DNA of 64,000 nucleotides from JAFAHD01 sp963772515. Lineage in GTDB: Bacteria > Vulcanimicrobiota > Vulcanimicrobiia > Eremiobacterales > Eremiobacteraceae. Shown here piece by piece: positions 16,690 to 26,399 of the stretch. The notes under the pieces were generated by a model. That model worked only from the letters and a program-made list of their open reading frames with translations. It searched no databases and was not told where the DNA came from. Positions within the stretch are counted from its first letter, which is position 1. Each line of letters opens with the position of its first letter. A program made the position numbers and the translations under genes. The stretch covers positions 124,001 to 188,000 of the forward strand of contig CAVYXC010000004.1 of the NCBI GenBank assembly GCA_963772515.1, given 5' to 3'.

Positions 16690-17049
16690 CTAGAGCGGCG
16701 AGCTTGTCGCGGACGGATGCGCCTCTTCGTAGGCGACCGCTTGCTGCAGCTCCGACTCCGCGTTCGTGAGAAACTCGAGCGCCTTCACTCGATGGCCATC
16801 GTAGTCGTTGGGATCTTTGCTCAGCATATCCACCAGACGCACGACGTGCTTGTACGCATTGTCGATCTCACTCGCCTTGGGATGCGGAACGTGCGGTCGC
16901 GGCGTCGCGCCCGAGGGCCGCGGCATCGGAGCCGGTCCACAGCCGCCCGAGCTGTTGTTGGCCGCGCCAGTATCAGCAGCGGCGATGCCCGCCGCGGCGA
17001 GGGCAGCACCGGCGATCCCGGCTGCCGCGAGAAAATGCTTGCGTTCCAT
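16690..17049 (-). CDS. Small exported helical protein
   Basis: The start is ATG 17049 (MERKHFLAAAGIAG) with GGAGG about 9 nt upstream. The frame is open much further but only antisense to nothing useful. The 119-residue product has an Ala-rich signal peptide (residues about 5-27). It then has a Ser/Gly/Pro-rich linker and a helical C-terminal half (NAYKHVVRLVDMLSKDPND; ALEFLTNAESELQQAVAYEE). The helical half may be a four-helix or TPR-like bundle. Family not recognised. Confidence 0.65.
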   Translation of the reverse strand: MERKHFLAAAGIAGAALAAAGIAAADTGAANNSSGGCGPAPMPRPSGATPRPHVPHPKASEIDNAYKHVVRLVDMLSKDPNDYDGHRVKALEFLTNAESELQQAVAYEEAHPSATSSPL

Positions 17050-17115
17050 GACTCGATACCTCCCTAAATAACGGGTTGGACGCTCACGTTGTGCCCCTTG
17101 ACGCTTTAAGTGGGT

Positions 17116-17147
17116 TGTCCGGGCCGATGGGGCGACCGGCCCGGACA
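17116..17147. terminator. Strong hairpin between the small exported gene and the DUF1501 gene
   Basis: Perfect 10-bp stem TGTCCGGGCC (17116-17125) / GGCCCGGACA (17138-17147) with a 12-nt loop. A T-run (GTTTTG) follows on the plus strand. The flanking genes are both on the minus strand, so it probably ends the DUF1800-DUF1501 transcript even though the better T-run faces the other way. Confidence 0.55.
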
Positions 17148-17180
17148 GTTTTGTGGCGGCGAGGCCGAAAAGGGACGCCG

Positions 17181-18407
17181 CTACACGACGGTCAGCGTGT
17201 CGAACTGCGAGCCGAGGATCGGCGCGGAGCCGATGCCCAGCCAGCGCTCGAGCACGGTGGCGTACACCTGGCGGAAGTCGGTGTGCCACTTGAGGTTGCC
17301 ATAGTCCAAGTCGGTGAGGCTCGGGTGGTCGCCGTAGATGCCGCCCTTGGCATTGCCGCCGATCAGGAACATCGGCGCCGCCGTGCCGTGGTCGGTGCCG
17401 CGGTTGGCGTTCTCGCCCACGCGCCGGCCGAACTCGGAGAACGTCATCGTCAGCACCGTGCCATCCGCGTTATGCGCGGCAAGATCTTGATAGAACGCCG
17501 ACATGCCTGTCGCGAACTGATCGAGCAGCCGGTCTTGCTGCACGCGCTGCCCGACATGCGTGTCGAAACTGCCCAGCGAGATGTAGAAGACCTTAGTGCC
17601 GACGTTCGCGGCCACCACGCCCGCGATGAGGTTCAAGCCGGCCGCGAACGGCGTCTTGGGATAGTCGACCGCCGGCTTGTAGCCCGACACGAGATGCGGC
17701 AGCTCGTTTGCCGCTGCATGCGCGTGCGTCTCGACGTCCTGCACGAGCTGCAGGTACGGGCTTTGGAACGGATACTTGTAGCCGTCGCCGCCGAGGATCT
17801 TGTCTGCCTGCGCCTGCTCGTCGCGCGTGCCGTTGAACTTGAACGCGCGCGCGTCGGAGATCGTCGGCACATCCGTGCGCTCGGCGACCATCACCTTGGG
17901 CAGGACCGGGCCCACCGCGACGCCGGCGAACAAGTTCGGCGTGCTGCCTTTGCCCTCGGCGTCGAGATAGCGTCCGGCCCAGCCGGTATCGACGTACTTC
18001 TCGGGCGCGGCCGTTTGCCAGATCTCGGTCGAGCGGAAGTGCGACAGGTTCGGATTCGGATAATGCACGCCTTGCAGAATCGCCACGCGCTGCTGGTCGA
18101 ACAGCGGCTTGAGCGGTGCGAGCGCGGGATTCAGCCCCATCATGCTGTCGAGCTTCACGATTTGGTCCTGCGGGATATTGATCGTCGGACGCACGCTGTA
18201 GTACGTGGGATCGCCGTAGGGCACCACCGTGTTGAGCCCATCGTTGCCGCCCTGCAGGTTGACCACCACCAGCGTGCGCGCAGACCCCGAAGAAGAAGAA
18301 GGCGACTCCACCGCTGCCCTCGCCGCGCGCGCGAAGATCGAGTCGATCGAGAGGAAGCCGGCGAAGCCGCCGACGCTTTGGACCAAGAATTGCCGTCTGT
18401 TCGACAT
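17181..18407 (-). CDS. DUF1501 family protein with Tat signal
   Basis: The 408-residue product starts at ATG 18407. The N-terminus MSNRRQFLVQSVGGFAGFL is a twin-arginine signal. The mature part has the DUF1501 pattern: LVVVNLQGGNDGLNTVVPYG, GVHYPNPNLSHFRSTEIWQT, LGSFDTH, TMTFSEFGRRVGENANRGTDHG and a C-terminal IYGDHPSLTDLD. This is an alkaline-phosphatase/sulfatase-like fold with the metal-site residues GGNDG and GTDHG present. It is exported folded to the periplasm. It lies 10 bp downstream of the DUF1800 gene; these two families nearly always occur together. Substrate unknown. Confidence 0.92.
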   Translation of the reverse strand: MSNRRQFLVQSVGGFAGFLSIDSIFARAARAAVESPSSSSGSARTLVVVNLQGGNDGLNTVVPYGDPTYYSVRPTINIPQDQIVKLDSMMGLNPALAPLKPLFDQQRVAILQGVHYPNPNLSHFRSTEIWQTAAPEKYVDTGWAGRYLDAEGKGSTPNLFAGVAVGPVLPKVMVAERTDVPTISDARAFKFNGTRDEQAQADKILGGDGYKYPFQSPYLQLVQDVETHAHAAANELPHLVSGYKPAVDYPKTPFAAGLNLIAGVVAANVGTKVFYISLGSFDTHVGQRVQQDRLLDQFATGMSAFYQDLAAHNADGTVLTMTFSEFGRRVGENANRGTDHGTAAPMFLIGGNAKGGIYGDHPSLTDLDYGNLKWHTDFRQVYATVLERWLGIGSAPILGSQFDTLTVV

Positions 18408-18417
18408 CGCTAGCTCC

Positions 18418-19947
18418 TCAGGCGAGTTGGAAGGTCGGCAGCGCGAACGCGAGGCTCATCGCACCCCGGACCTTTTCATCGAGGTTCTCCATCGACAGCG
18501 CGGTCTTGTCGCCGGCTGCATCGGTGGAGAGGTAGTTCATGATCGTCAAGCGCTGCTGCGGTGTCACATCGGCCTGGACCGACATCCACAGCACGCGATC
18601 GGTCACCGCGCCAGGATCGGTCGAATTGACGCCCGCGATCCACTGTGTCGGATCGGCGACATTGGCGGCCATCCGATACGCGGCGGCCGGGTTGTCGACC
18701 ATCGCCATGGTCATGTCGCCGCCCGCAGGCGCAGCCGCCGCAGCGGCATTGCCTTTTGCCAAAGCGAGCTGGTTGAGGTAGTTGACGCGCGCCAGCAGCG
18801 TTCCGGTGTTCAGCCACATCGCACCGCCCGGCCAGCCGGCCACGTTGGGGGGCCGCATCACGGTCTGCCCCATCCGATCCATCGCACCCAACGCGAGCGG
18901 CTCGACCATCGTCGCACCGAGCATTTTATGCGCGCCGATGACCAGCTCGATCGGGCTCTTGATGAGCGCGCGGTAGGCGCGGTCGGAATAGAAGACGTTC
19001 GAACGCAGGATCAACGACATCAGCCTGCCGACGTCGTAGCCTGAAGCGCGGAAGCGCACGGCCAACGCGTTGATCAGCCCCGGCTCGGGATTGTCGTAGA
19101 TGAAGTTGCGCGCGAACTTGTGCGCCATGTATTCCGGCGTGGCGCCTTGCGCCATGATGATGTCGACGATGTCGTCGCCCATGAAATTGCCGGTGTGGCC
19201 CAAGAACGTCTTCGTGCCTTGATCGTGGAGCCGGGGGTTGAACACGACCGCGTCGTTCTGCTTGCGCAGCACAGTCCAGCCGGTGAATGCGCGCGCGCTT
19301 TCGCGCACGTCCTGCTCGGTGTAGTTGCCGACGCCTAAGGTGAACAGCTCCATGAGCTCGCGCGCGTAGTTCTCGTTGGGATGCGCCTGGCGGTTCTGCG
19401 CGTTGTTGAGGTACAGCAGCATCGCGCCGTCTTTGGAGATCGCATGGGTCAGCTCTGCGTAGTTCCCCAGCGCATACCGCGCGAAGAGGTTGTATTGGTC
19501 GACCATCTGCTGCGGCATGATGCCGTCTGCCGCAAGGCCGCTGGTGAAATGGTTGCTCCAGAAATAGACCATGCGCTCGCGCAGCGGATTGGGCGTCTGC
19601 AACAGCCGGTTGACGTACCACATCTGGGTGGCCAGATACGCGCGCTGGCGTTGGCGCTTGTCGGCGGTCGGGCCGAAATCGAAGGAGATGTCGCCGTCCG
19701 GCTGGGTCGGCAGCGAATCGGGTGCGATGTGGACAAGCCGGTCGACCGACGAGTTCATGCCGGCAGACGCGGCCGCCGCGATCTCTGCGGACGAGCCGCC
19801 AAAACCCGCGCGCCGCAGCAGATGCGCCGCTAGACGGGCGTCCCACGGACCCTTATAGGGCGCCAGCGCACCGTCGAAATCGGTCAGGTCCCCGGCCGGC
19901 CGAAACTCGGCGCCGGTGCCGGTCAATTGATCTACGCTTGAAGCCAT
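18418..19947 (-). CDS. DUF1800 domain protein
   Basis: The start is ATG 19947 (MASSVDQLTG), with GGAG about 10 nt upstream, giving 509 residues. The family blocks are present: AAHLLRRAGFGGSSAEI, LRERMVYFWSNHFTSG, HPNENYARELMELFTLGVGNYTEQDVRE, ARAFTGWTV, GHTGNFMGDDIVDIIM and PPNVAGWPGG. There is no signal peptide on this start. The partner DUF1501 gene follows after 10 bp, forming the classic two-gene unit. The pair is widespread in soil bacteria and Planctomycetes; the activity is not established. Confidence 0.92.
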   Translation of the reverse strand: MASSVDQLTGTGAEFRPAGDLTDFDGALAPYKGPWDARLAAHLLRRAGFGGSSAEIAAAASAGMNSSVDRLVHIAPDSLPTQPDGDISFDFGPTADKRQRQRAYLATQMWYVNRLLQTPNPLRERMVYFWSNHFTSGLAADGIMPQQMVDQYNLFARYALGNYAELTHAISKDGAMLLYLNNAQNRQAHPNENYARELMELFTLGVGNYTEQDVRESARAFTGWTVLRKQNDAVVFNPRLHDQGTKTFLGHTGNFMGDDIVDIIMAQGATPEYMAHKFARNFIYDNPEPGLINALAVRFRASGYDVGRLMSLILRSNVFYSDRAYRALIKSPIELVIGAHKMLGATMVEPLALGAMDRMGQTVMRPPNVAGWPGGAMWLNTGTLLARVNYLNQLALAKGNAAAAAAPAGGDMTMAMVDNPAAAYRMAANVADPTQWIAGVNSTDPGAVTDRVLWMSVQADVTPQQRLTIMNYLSTDAAGDKTALSMENLDEKVRGAMSLAFALPTFQLA

Positions 19948-20062
19948 GCGCGCATACTCCAACCGCCGAAGGAGCGGTTCTTGGGCTTCAGTATACGACG
20001 GGGCCCGTGAGGACAGCTTGAAGCGGGCATGAGAGTTAGGTGAGAGCCCGAATACCGGGCCG

Positions 20063-21850
20063 ATGAGACGGACCATCATATACCTGGTGGCGTGCGCGGC
20101 ATTCGCGGCGCCGGGCGCTTGGCCGGTTCCATGCGCGGCAGATGCGAGCTCGACGAGCTTGCAAGGGCTCGCGCACGACATGACCTACCAATGGGCCAAG
20201 CTCCATCCGATCGTGGCGACGCAACTCGGCATCCCTGGCTACGACGGCATGCTCGACACGCCGTCGGCAGCAGAAGACCAACGCGATCTCGCGCTCATCA
20301 GGACCTGGCAAGCACGCTTGACTGCTATTCCGATATCGGGAGAGCCGCTCAACGTCCGCGACGACGCCGTGCTGCTTCGCGCCCAGCTGACCGGCCTTGA
20401 GCGCCAATACACCGTCTACCGCACCGAAACGAAAGACTATTCTGCGCCCGGCAATGCGATCACCGACATCCTCTTCACCCAGTTCCAACGCCTGCCCGTC
20501 GCCGGGCGCGACAACGCGACAGCCGCCGACGTGCACGCGGCGTGGCTCAACATCACCGCGCGGCTTGCAAAGTCGCCAGCCTACATCGCCGCCGGCGAGT
20601 CCCTTGTCACCCACCCTGGCCATCTCCAGGGCGTTGTGGGTGCAGACGAGCTCGCGGGTACACCCGATTTCTTCAACGGCTCGCTCACCGATGCGGCCAA
20701 AGCGCAACTGCCGGCAGCGGACTTCGCGAAATTCACGACCGCTCGCGATGCAGCGCTCAACGCGATGGCCCAAGAGAAGGCGTACATCGACGCGCACGCG
20801 TCGAGCTGGCCCGAGAACTTCGCCATCGGCCGCCACGCCTACGAGGCGATGCTGCGCGACGAACAGCTGGTGCCTTATAGCACGGCGACCATCGAGTCGA
20901 TGGGCATGGACGAGCTCGCGCACGGCTGGGCCGTCACCTACTGGCTCTACAACGTGGCGGCGGTGCGCGGCGTTTCCATTGGGCCGTCCACCGGCGGCGG
21001 ACTCGCACCGGGCGGCGCAGCGCTGATCCCCTACTACCGCAAGCAGATCGCATACTTGCAGCAATTCGTGACGCAGCATCGCGTCGTAAACGTACCCCAG
21101 TGGCTGGGTACCATCGATGTCGTCGGGACGCCGAAATTCTTGCAGCCCGTCTCGCCGGGCGCCTCGATGCAATCGCCGCGTCTGCTGTCGCCCGAGACCA
21201 AAGGCTTCTATTTCATCACGCCGCCCGTCTCGCTGACCGAAGCGGCGGCCCGCCTGGATGCCAACGAGGACTTTGATCGCGATCGCATTCTCTCGACCGC
21301 TGCCCACGAAGTGATGCCCGGGCACTTCTTGCAGATGTCGATCGCGCGCCGCAATCCGGATTTCGTGCGCAAGATACAGAGCAGCGGCTCGTTCGCCGAG
21401 GGCTGGGCCTATTACGGCGAGGAGATGTTCGTCTGGCTCGGCCTCTACGGCGACGACTTGGACGGCCGCCTTGATGTCGCGCAGTGGGAACGCGTGCGCG
21501 GTGCGCGCGCGATCGTGGACGCCAAGCTCGCCAGCGGCGAGATGACCGAACCGCAGGCAGTCACCTATTTTGCGGAGCAGACCGGCTTCACGCCGGAAGC
21601 GGCCAAAGCGGCGGTGGACGGGATAGCGCTCGGCCCCGGCTATGTGATCTCGTACACGGTTGGCCGCCAGCAGATCCAACTGCTCGAGCATCAGTACTTC
21701 GCGGCGATGGGTTCGCGCGGCTCGCTCGAGGATTTCCACGACCGGCTGTTGTGCTACGGCACGACGCCGCTCTCGATCGTGGCGCCCGAGCTCATGGCCG
21801 ACTTGAGCAAATCGCTGTCAGAAGTGCGCGCCGCCGCCGGCGCCCAATAG
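20063..21850 (+). CDS. DUF885 family secreted protein, second copy
   Basis: The 595-residue product starts at ATG 20063 with a signal peptide (residues about 4-26, LVACAAFAAPGAWPVPCAA). It has the DUF885 signature STAAHEVMPGHFLQM (HExxxxH variant) followed by SGSFAEGWAYYGEEMF, and a long helical N-terminal half. It is a distant relative of 8379-10151, not a recent duplicate. Predicted to be a periplasmic zinc peptidase by family; untested. It faces the end of the RND pump gene (18 bp apart). Confidence 0.86.
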   Translation: MRRTIIYLVACAAFAAPGAWPVPCAADASSTSLQGLAHDMTYQWAKLHPIVATQLGIPGYDGMLDTPSAAEDQRDLALIRTWQARLTAIPISGEPLNVRDDAVLLRAQLTGLERQYTVYRTETKDYSAPGNAITDILFTQFQRLPVAGRDNATAADVHAAWLNITARLAKSPAYIAAGESLVTHPGHLQGVVGADELAGTPDFFNGSLTDAAKAQLPAADFAKFTTARDAALNAMAQEKAYIDAHASSWPENFAIGRHAYEAMLRDEQLVPYSTATIESMGMDELAHGWAVTYWLYNVAAVRGVSIGPSTGGGLAPGGAALIPYYRKQIAYLQQFVTQHRVVNVPQWLGTIDVVGTPKFLQPVSPGASMQSPRLLSPETKGFYFITPPVSLTEAAARLDANEDFDRDRILSTAAHEVMPGHFLQMSIARRNPDFVRKIQSSGSFAEGWAYYGEEMFVWLGLYGDDLDGRLDVAQWERVRGARAIVDAKLASGEMTEPQAVTYFAEQTGFTPEAAKAAVDGIALGPGYVISYTVGRQQIQLLEHQYFAAMGSRGSLEDFHDRLLCYGTTPLSIVAPELMADLSKSLSEVRAAAGAQ

Positions 21851-21868
21851 ACGAAGCGCGGAGCGAGG

Positions 21869-24800
21869 TTACTCTGCGGCGGCCGGACGACGGCGCTCGC
21901 GCCAGCGCTCTTCAGCGCCCGCGATGATGATATAAAGAAGCGGGATGACGAGCAAGTTCAGCAGCGTCGACACGAACATGCCGCCGACCACCGCGGTGCC
22001 GATCGAATGCCGGCCATTCGCGCCGGCGCCGGACGCGAACACGAGCGGCATGATGCCGAAGATGAACGCGAATGACGTCATGAAGATCGGGCGCAGCCGC
22101 GTCATCGCCGCTTGCACGGCGGCTTGCGCGACCGGCATGCCTTGCTTGCGCAACAAATTGCCGAACTGCACGATGAGAATGGCGTTCTTGCTCGCAAGCC
22201 CCACCAGCATCACCAGCCCGATCTGACAGAAGATATCGTTTTGGACGTCATTTCCGCTCGAGAGCAGGTGGATCTGAACGAGCGTGTGGCGCACCCAGAC
22301 GGCGCCGAGCGCGCCAAGGATCGCCAGCGGCACGGCCAAGATGATGATGAGCGGGTCGACCAGACTCTCATACTGAGCCGCAAGCACCAAAAACACGAAG
22401 ACGACCGCCAAGCCGAAGAGGATCAGCGTGGTGCTGCCGGCCTCCACCTGATCGAGGGACGTGCCAGTCCACTCGTAACCCATACCGGGCGGCAGCGTCG
22501 CGGCCGTGACCTTTTGCATCTCAGCAAGCGCCTGGCCGGAAGACACGCCTGGCTTGGGCTGACCGTTGAATTCCATCGAGCGATACAGATTGTAGTGCGT
22601 GATGTTCGGGGCGCCCAGCGTGCGCTCGGTCGTCGTGAACGCGGACAGCGGGATCATCGCTCCGTTGGCATTGCGCACATACATCCGGCTCAGATCGTCG
22701 ATATGTGCCCGGAATGGCGCGTCTGCTTGCACGTACACGCGATACGACTTATTGAGATAGTTGAAATCGTTGACATAGTCCGAGCCGAACATGGTCTGCA
22801 GCGTGTCGAAGACGTCGCCGAGGTTGACGTGCAGCGCCTCCACGGCGCTGCGGTCGATGTTCACCTGCACATTCGGACTGTCGTCGCGGAACGTCGTGAA
22901 CACCGAACTGAGAGCCGGGTCGACGTTGGCGTGATATTCCAACAGGCCTGCGGTCTGAGCGAGCGCGGGAATTCCAAGCCCGGCCTTGTCTTCGACCTGC
23001 AGGTCGAAACCGCCGATGTTGCCGGCGCCTTGGATCGGCGGGAACTCGAACGCGAACACGGATGCGCCGGTAATGCCGAAGAGCTCGCCGCCGACCTTGG
23101 CGACCGTCGCGGATGCCGACTGGTCGGGACGTTTCCGCTCCGACCACGGCTTGAGCAGTGCGAACGCGATGCCGTTATTCGACCCGTAGTTGAAACCGGA
23201 GTTGGTGAACCCGACGCCCGCGACGCTGAAGATATTGGTGACGTCCTTGTCTGAGGATACGATCTGCTGTAGCTGACCCATGATCTTGGTCATGTACTGC
23301 AGCGACACGCCCGGCGGCGCTTGGGCGATCATCACGAAGAACCCCTGATCTTCGTTCGGCACGAAGCCGCTCGGCACGATTTGGAACATGAACACCGTCG
23401 CGGCCAGCAAGGCGGCGAACGTCACGAGCACGGCGGTGCGGTGGGCGAGCACGTTGGGAAGCAGCCGCCGGTACCCTTCGCGGATGGCGCTGATGAAGTC
23501 GCCGACCGCCTGCATGAACCGGTTATGTTGCGTCACGTCGCCGCCCTCGAGCATGATCGAGGCGAGCGCGGGCGCCAGCGTCAACGCGGTGAACGCCGAG
23601 ATGCTGATCGTCGACGCGATCGTCAGCGCGAACTGTTTGTACAGCTCTCCGGTGACGCCCGGGAAGAAGGCCACCGGGATGAACACCGCGAGCAAGACGA
23701 GCGAGGTCGCGATCACCGCGCTGGTGATCTCAGCCATCGCGAGCGGAGCGGCCGTTTTCGCGTCCATCTTGTGATCGTGCATGTAACGCACGATATTCTC
23801 GATGACCACGATCGCGTCGTCGACTACCAGCGCAGTCGCCAACGTGAGACCGAAGAGCGTCAGCGTGTTGATCGAGAAACCGAACGCCTTGAGCAGCGCG
23901 AACGTGCCGACGAGGGACACCGGGATGGTGATCGCTGGGATCAGCGTCGCGCGCCAGTCCTGAAGGAACAAGAAGATGACCAGCACGACGAGGCAGATCG
24001 CCAGCCCCAGCGTCGTCAGCACCTCTTTGATGGACTCTTGGACGAACACCGATGTGTCGAACGCGATCTCGTAGTGCACACCCGGCGGGAATGACTTCGA
24101 CAGCTGATCGAGCGCGTCGCGGACGCCCTTTGAGAGGCTAAGCGTGTTGGCGTCATTGAGTTGCAGCACGCCCATGCCGACGGTCGAGGTCTTGCCGTTG
24201 AAGGCCAAGTTGGTCGAGTAGTCTTCTGCGCCGAGGTCGACTCGGCCGATGTCGCTGACGTGGACGAGGTAGTTCGGTCCCGCCTTGACGACGATGCTGC
24301 CGAACTCGGCCGGTGTCGTCAGCCGCCCCGAAACCCGGATGTTGTATTCGTACGCCTGGCCCAACGGTGCGGGCGGCTGGCCGACCGCGCCCGCGGCGAC
24401 CTGAACGTTTTGTGCCGAAAGAGCATTCGTGACGTCATCGGCCGTCAGACCGTATGCTTGGAGCTTTGCCGGGTCCAACCACAAGCGCATCGCGTACTTG
24501 CGTTCGCCGAAGATGATGACTTGGCCGACGCCTTTGACCCGCTGGAGCTCTTGGGTGATGAAGCGGTCCGCATAATTGCTCAGGAAGAGCGTATCGTACT
24601 TCGGATCGTCTGATACCAGTGCGATCGCCATGGCAAAGGACCCAGAATTCTTGGTGACGGTGATGCCCGTCTGCTTGACCGAAGCCGGCAAGACGCCTTG
24701 CGCGACGTTGACGCGCGTCTGCACGTCTTGCAGCGCCTTGTCGACGTCTCGACCCAAGAAGAACGTCGCGGTGATCGCACTCGTCCCGTTGTCGGCGCTG

Positions 24801-25045
24801 GAGGACGAGATGTAGCGCAGGCCTTCGGCGCCGTTGATCTGCTGTTCGAGCGGGTTGGTGACGGACTGCTCCACCGCTTGCGCATTGGCGCCGATGTATT
24901 CGGATTGCACCGTGATCGCCGGCGGTGCGATGGCCGGGAACTGCGCGATGGGCAGCGTCGGAATAGCGATCGCGCCGGCGAGCAGGATGATGGCGGCACA
25001 AACCCCGGCCAGGATCGGCCGCGAGATGAAGATGTTGCCCGACAT
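21869..25045 (-). CDS. RND efflux permease, HAE1 family
   Basis: The 1058-residue product (ATG 25045) is the inner-membrane pump of a tripartite exporter. It has the HAE1 layout: TM1 after MSGNIFISRPILAG, a first periplasmic loop (ITVQSEYIGANAQAVEQSVT), TM2-TM6, the proton-relay motif LVVDDAIVVIEN in TM4 (near residue 405), a second large loop, and TM8-TM12 ending in a basic tail. Length is normal. The start overlaps the stop of the adaptor gene. Drugs, detergents or metabolites are possible substrates; none is indicated. No outer-membrane TolC-like gene is in the window. Confidence 0.95.
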   Translation of the reverse strand: MSGNIFISRPILAGVCAAIILLAGAIAIPTLPIAQFPAIAPPAITVQSEYIGANAQAVEQSVTNPLEQQINGAEGLRYISSSSADNGTSAITATFFLGRDVDKALQDVQTRVNVAQGVLPASVKQTGITVTKNSGSFAMAIALVSDDPKYDTLFLSNYADRFITQELQRVKGVGQVIIFGERKYAMRLWLDPAKLQAYGLTADDVTNALSAQNVQVAAGAVGQPPAPLGQAYEYNIRVSGRLTTPAEFGSIVVKAGPNYLVHVSDIGRVDLGAEDYSTNLAFNGKTSTVGMGVLQLNDANTLSLSKGVRDALDQLSKSFPPGVHYEIAFDTSVFVQESIKEVLTTLGLAICLVVLVIFLFLQDWRATLIPAITIPVSLVGTFALLKAFGFSINTLTLFGLTLATALVVDDAIVVIENIVRYMHDHKMDAKTAAPLAMAEITSAVIATSLVLLAVFIPVAFFPGVTGELYKQFALTIASTISISAFTALTLAPALASIMLEGGDVTQHNRFMQAVGDFISAIREGYRRLLPNVLAHRTAVLVTFAALLAATVFMFQIVPSGFVPNEDQGFFVMIAQAPPGVSLQYMTKIMGQLQQIVSSDKDVTNIFSVAGVGFTNSGFNYGSNNGIAFALLKPWSERKRPDQSASATVAKVGGELFGITGASVFAFEFPPIQGAGNIGGFDLQVEDKAGLGIPALAQTAGLLEYHANVDPALSSVFTTFRDDSPNVQVNIDRSAVEALHVNLGDVFDTLQTMFGSDYVNDFNYLNKSYRVYVQADAPFRAHIDDLSRMYVRNANGAMIPLSAFTTTERTLGAPNITHYNLYRSMEFNGQPKPGVSSGQALAEMQKVTAATLPPGMGYEWTGTSLDQVEAGSTTLILFGLAVVFVFLVLAAQYESLVDPLIIILAVPLAILGALGAVWVRHTLVQIHLLSSGNDVQNDIFCQIGLVMLVGLASKNAILIVQFGNLLRKQGMPVAQAAVQAAMTRLRPIFMTSFAFIFGIMPLVFASGAGANGRHSIGTAVVGGMFVSTLLNLLVIPLLYIIIAGAEERWRERRRPAAAE

Positions 25046-26337
25046 CAGTGTTTCGGTGCGCCTGGCGGTGGAGCAGCGCCCGGAGGCGGCAAGACCTGCA
25101 CCGGCATTCCCGGCTGCAAGAGCGCGGAATGGTTCAGAATCGCTTGGACGCCGGGCTTGAGGCCCGGACCGGTCACTTCGACCTGCTGATCGTTCTGGAG
25201 GCCGGCTTCAACCGCGACTTCCTTCGCCTTGCCGCTGTCGATGATGAACATCGAATAGCCGGCCGGCGTCTGGTAGACGGCGGCGCGGGGCGCCAATAGC
25301 ACGCCGTTCTTGTGCGCCTGCGTGTACTGGACGTTGGCGACCATGCCGCCACGCAGCGCAAGATCGGGGTTGGCGAGCGGGATGCGCGCCGTGTATACGG
25401 ACGTCCCCGGATTGGCCGATGAATTGAGATACCGCACTGTGCCCTGCCATGTGCGTCCGCTCAATCCGCCCACGGTGATAGTCACGGGCGTCCCGACGCG
25501 CACATAGCCGAGATCGCCGCCGGCGACGCCCGCGTCGACGTACAATTGGTCGAGCTGCGAGACTTCCATAAGAACCGTGCCGGGAACGGCCAGGGATCCG
25601 GGATCCACGTTGCGCATGGTCACGACGCCGTCGAAGGGCGCACTCACCCGTGTCTGTTCCAGCTGGTGTTGGACCGCAGCCAACGACGCCTGCGCCGCCG
25701 CGATGGACGCTGTCGCTGCGCTGTTGCCCGAGCTGAGACTGGCGTTCTGCGCGGCCACTTGCGCCGAGCGAAGCGAAGCTTGCGCCGCCGCCGCGGCACT
25801 GACTGAGTCGTCGAGCGCGGACTTCGAGACGTAGCCCTTGGAATACAGCTGCTGATTGCGCTGCAAGTCGCGCGCCGCGGTATCGTAGGCCACCTGCGCG
25901 GAATGGAGTTGGGCTTGAGCAGTCGACGATCCGCCGGTCGTCGTGGCTTGCAGCTCGGCGAGGTTGGCTGCCTGCTGCGCCGCTTGTGCCCGCAGCGTCG
26001 TGTCGTCGATCTGCACCAGCAGTTGCCCCGCGTGCACGCGCTGGCCGATCTGCGCGCCCACCGAGATCACGTTGCCCGACGCGACTGAGGACAGATCGCC
26101 CACTTGCTTGGCCACGACGGTGCCGGTCACGCTGGCGTACTGCGAGATGTCGCCGCGCACGATCGGCGCAGCGGCCACCGGGAATGCGAATCCGCCTGCA
26201 CCGCCGCCGGGTGGACCTTGCTGTCCGCCGCGCGCGCACGCGCTCGTGAACAGCGCGCCGGCGCTTGCGAATGTGAGGGCGAAGAGGATAAAGGAGGGCC
26301 GAGCCGCCGCCCGCGGCGTTTGATTCAACGTGTTCAT
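25045..26337 (-). CDS. RND efflux periplasmic adaptor (membrane fusion protein)
   Basis: The 430-residue product starts at ATG 26337. It has an N-terminal hydrophobic segment with a lipobox-like SAC near residue 33 and then a Gly/Pro-rich linker. The domain order is that of HlyD-type adaptors: barrel strand and lipoyl half (VASGNVISVGAQIGQRVHAG), a long Ala/Gln-rich coiled-coil hairpin (about residues 115-225), the second lipoyl half (TRVSAPFDGVVTMRNVDPGS) and barrel/MP domains. The stop TGA overlaps the permease start by one base, so the two are translationally coupled. It links the permease to an outer-membrane channel encoded elsewhere. Confidence 0.93.
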   Translation of the reverse strand: MNTLNQTPRAAARPSFILFALTFASAGALFTSACARGGQQGPPGGGAGGFAFPVAAAPIVRGDISQYASVTGTVVAKQVGDLSSVASGNVISVGAQIGQRVHAGQLLVQIDDTTLRAQAAQQAANLAELQATTTGGSSTAQAQLHSAQVAYDTAARDLQRNQQLYSKGYVSKSALDDSVSAAAAAQASLRSAQVAAQNASLSSGNSAATASIAAAQASLAAVQHQLEQTRVSAPFDGVVTMRNVDPGSLAVPGTVLMEVSQLDQLYVDAGVAGGDLGYVRVGTPVTITVGGLSGRTWQGTVRYLNSSANPGTSVYTARIPLANPDLALRGGMVANVQYTQAHKNGVLLAPRAAVYQTPAGYSMFIIDSGKAKEVAVEAGLQNDQQVEVTGPGLKPGVQAILNHSALLQPGMPVQVLPPPGAAPPPGAPKH

Positions 26338-26399
26338 GCTTGGCCGCCCTATACTGCATGTGGGCGCAGAGGCCTGCTATCTCATTGGCCAGTCACGCG

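Noticed and set aside
17076..18413. A 445-codon plus-strand open frame opposite the DUF1501 gene
   Set aside because: Composition is Arg/His-rich antisense-type, with no motif or RBS; the DUF1501 gene is clear.
20036..21739. A 567-codon minus-strand open frame opposite the DUF885 gene
   Set aside because: Antisense shadow of a clear gene; no signal, motif or RBS.
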